This document shows, piece by piece, positions 14,120 through 15,708 of a stretch of DNA of 15,708 bases. Both the position numbers and the translations under genes were made by a program. The notes beneath the pieces are model-generated. The model did no database searches and was not told the DNA's origin. It worked only from the letters and a program-made list of their open reading frames with translations. Every line of letters starts with the position of its first letter. Positions within the stretch are counted from its first letter, which is position 1. This stretch comes from an uncultured Prevotellaceae bacterium (GTDB lineage Bacteria; Bacteroidota; Bacteroidia; Bacteroidales; Bacteroidaceae): assembly GCA_937877625.1 (NCBI GenBank), contig CALFJG010000080.1, positions 1 to 15,708 on the forward strand. Reading direction: 5' to 3'.

Positions 14120-15427
14120 ATGAAAGCAACAAAATATATCTTTCTGGCCACGATGCTCCTCGGCACCGCACTGGCCGCCACGGCGCAGACCAACGAACAA
14201 ATTAATGAGTCGCGCCGTCAATACTACTACAACTACAGCCGCTGGAGCGTAGGTCTCAACGCGGGTATATCAGCACTCTTTGGCGATTTCTCCACGTTTA
14301 GCGACGAGAAATTCTATCCCGCTCCCATAGGCTCTGCTTTCGTGTCGTATCAGATGACACCCACTCTCGGCTTCACTCTCGAGGGATACTACAGCCGCAA
14401 CCGCCTTGGCGCATTAAGCAGCAACAAAGACTACTACCTCAATACCACCGGCTTCTATTCCCCAAATCCTACCAATCCGCTTACAGGAGAGACTTTCTTA
14501 CAATACGGCGCACTCTATAGCGACGTAAACCTCTGGCAAGGCCGGCTGGGGCTAGATATAAACCTCAGCAACCTCTTCGGAGGAAATCGTGGAGAGCGTA
14601 TGCGCCCCGTCACTGTGATTTTCTCACCGAGCTACTATCTACAGTACTATCGCGCCAAGGTGAAACGCAAAGCCGATGATGCGCGCTATACCAAACGCGA
14701 CCTTTTCTACCAGGTGTCGAATGGCGTGGGTGCCGAACTCGCTGTACGCTTCCGCACGAGCCGTGTTATCGACCTACAACTCAAAGGAGGAGGCGTCTAT
14801 GGCTTCAACAAGAAGTTTGAAGGCGTGGCAGGCTTTAAGAAAACGAATGTGCTTGCTTATGTACAGGCCGGCGTCGTATTTAAGCTTAACGGCAAGACCA
14901 AACGCGACAACCTACTCTATGCTGCCACACCAGCCTATGTGCCAATGATGGACTTCGTGCAGCACGACACGGTTCGTGTGGTACAACGTGTGCTCGACGG
15001 CGATGGCACCAGAGAGATTTTGCGCATCGTTCACGATACCGTGTATGTTGACCGTGTAGTAGAAGTAGAGAAGCCCGTTGTTCGTAGCGGTCAGACCTAT
15101 CTGCCAAGCGTCGGCTTTGAGCGCGGCAGCGATGTCATTGATGAAGCCACGTATGCTAACGAGCTTGCCGCTATCTTGGCGTATCTCAAGGAGAATCCTA
15201 ATACGACAATTGATATCTATGCTTACGCTGACCACACTGGCAGCGAAGCCCTCAATTTAGACCTTACACAACGTCGTGCCGAGGCATTGCGTAGCTACCT
15301 ACTCGCCCACGGCATCGCTCCTTCACGCATCGGACAAGTGGTGGGTAAGGGAAAAGACACCTCACTTTCTGGCAGCGATGCCCTTAGCGTTCGCGCAAGG
15401 CGTGCAGAGCCTGTGGAAAGAAAATAG
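14120..15427 (+). CDS. OmpA-family outer-membrane protein (beta-barrel plus peptidoglycan-binding domain)
   Basis: A 435-residue protein with a type I signal peptide, MKATKYIFLATMLLGTALAA, likely cut after TATA-type residues before Gln23. Residues about 40-256 alternate aromatic and polar residues in strands (RWSVGLNAGISALFGDF, GFTLEGYYSRNRL, GRLGLDINLSNLFGG, VLAYVQAGVVFKL) as in an eight-stranded barrel. A linker with two HDTV repeats (HDTVRVV, HDTVYVD; 282-310) leads to the OmpA C-terminal domain (about 325-435), with YADHTGSEALNLDLTQRRAEAL. Asp371 and Arg386 match the residues that grip peptidoglycan diaminopimelate. The usual NRRVE end is altered to SVRARRAEPVERK. It closes the lipoprotein operon and could anchor that system to outer membrane and cell wall. 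A strong terminator follows. Confidence 0.92.
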   Translation: MKATKYIFLATMLLGTALAATAQTNEQINESRRQYYYNYSRWSVGLNAGISALFGDFSTFSDEKFYPAPIGSAFVSYQMTPTLGFTLEGYYSRNRLGALSSNKDYYLNTTGFYSPNPTNPLTGETFLQYGALYSDVNLWQGRLGLDINLSNLFGGNRGERMRPVTVIFSPSYYLQYYRAKVKRKADDARYTKRDLFYQVSNGVGAELAVRFRTSRVIDLQLKGGGVYGFNKKFEGVAGFKKTNVLAYVQAGVVFKLNGKTKRDNLLYAATPAYVPMMDFVQHDTVRVVQRVLDGDGTREILRIVHDTVYVDRVVEVEKPVVRSGQTYLPSVGFERGSDVIDEATYANELAAILAYLKENPNTTIDIYAYADHTGSEALNLDLTQRRAEALRSYLLAHGIAPSRIGQVVGKGKDTSLSGSDALSVRARRAEPVERK

Positions 15428-15454
15428 TTTCGTTAAACAACGCCAATAACTAAT

Positions 15455-15493
15455 AAGAGAGGGTGTGCCTCATAATAGGCACATCCTCTTTTT
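15455..15493 (+). terminator. Rho-independent terminator after the OmpA-family gene
   Basis: GAGGGTGTGCCT (15459-15470) pairs with AGGCACATCCTC (15477-15488): twelve pairs including one G-U, loop CATAAT, followed by five T. Upstream A-rich bases pair with the T-run, extending the stem as in bidirectional terminators. Confidence 0.9.
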
Positions 15494-15572
15494 ATCTTGT
15501 TATTGTCAACGTTTTGCAAGTAGTGAAAACCTACCGGTGTCGTAAGTATAGCAACCACGGTGCCGCCCTATA

Positions 15573-15596
15573 GGAGCGCAGGCGGCCTCGCCGGCA
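15573..15596. repeat. REP-like palindromic repeat, copy 1
   Basis: GGAGCGCAGGCGGC, then CTCGCCGGCA. It is nearly identical to copy 2 at 15621-15643, with one inserted C and one substitution. An upstream GCCGCC (15562-15567) can pair with its GGCGGC (15581-15586). It lies downstream of the operon terminator in non-coding DNA. Confidence 0.65.
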
Positions 15597-15620
15597 TTCT
15601 CTTGCACGCGGCTCAATGTC

Positions 15621-15643
15621 GGAGCGCAGGCGGCTCGCCTGCA
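15621..15643. repeat. REP-like palindromic repeat, copy 2
   Basis: GGAGCGCAGGCGGC, then TCGCCTGCA. The core GCAGGCG-GCT-CGCCTGC (15626-15642) is a perfect 7 bp hairpin with a 3 nt loop. Copy 1 begins 48 bp upstream in the same orientation. The remaining sequence to the right edge shows no gene I can support. Confidence 0.65.
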
Positions 15644-15708
15644 GGATATATTCGCACACCTCGCCCGCACCATCTTCTTTTGCATACCTTATTTGCCGCG
15701 TTTACATT

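Noticed and set aside
15498..15687. Minus-strand frame of about 60 codons over the REP-like repeats
   Set aside because: Its reading depends on GC-rich repeat sequence (CRRAACAP, GEAACAP), and it lacks any recognisable domain or ribosome-binding context.

Overview
The window looks like a chromosomal segment of a member of the Bacteroidales, most like Prevotella or a relative. The evidence is indirect: a bacterial serine palmitoyltransferase, a glutamine-dependent NAD synthetase, a short Wza with a Bacteroidetes-style lipoprotein signal, a BY-kinase with a YG-rich tail, acidic residues just after lipoprotein cysteines, and promoter-like TAnnTTTG boxes in front of several genes instead of sigma70 boxes. 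Shine-Dalgarno sequences are weak or absent. Nothing here fixes the species.

Left part (1-5801, all on the minus strand). Read in transcription order from high to low coordinates: a serine palmitoyltransferase (spt) ends in a strong intrinsic terminator. A gene-poor kilobase follows, holding a 21-22 bp A/T-tract minisatellite, a -7-like box and a highly structured leader. Next comes the polysaccharide export pair wza-wzc. The Wzc C-terminus is a (YG)12 tract encoded by a hexanucleotide repeat. Beyond wzc, the 5' end of an AAA-ATPase-like gene (the 'SRPRRFGKS' family) runs off the left edge.

Middle (5802-10207). A divergent intergenic region separates spt from a plus-strand run: a diacylglycerol/sphingosine-kinase-family lipid kinase, NAD synthetase (nadE), a Fur-family metalloregulator with a 19 bp palindrome upstream, and the transcript-cleavage factor GreA. 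The lipid kinase facing spt suggests, but does not prove, a shared role in sphingolipid metabolism.

Right part (10208-15708). After a 307 bp gap with a good -7 box comes a compact four-gene unit: three consecutive lipoproteins of 394, 372 and 394 residues, then an OmpA-family outer-membrane protein and an intrinsic terminator. The mature lipoproteins are almost entirely predicted coiled coil with cysteine-bearing C-terminal ends. I do not recognise them as a named family. This array is the best candidate here for an undescribed system, perhaps a surface or periplasmic scaffold anchored by the OmpA protein to peptidoglycan. Two REP-like palindromic repeats follow the terminator.

All protein calls come from reading motifs by eye. 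No database search was run.
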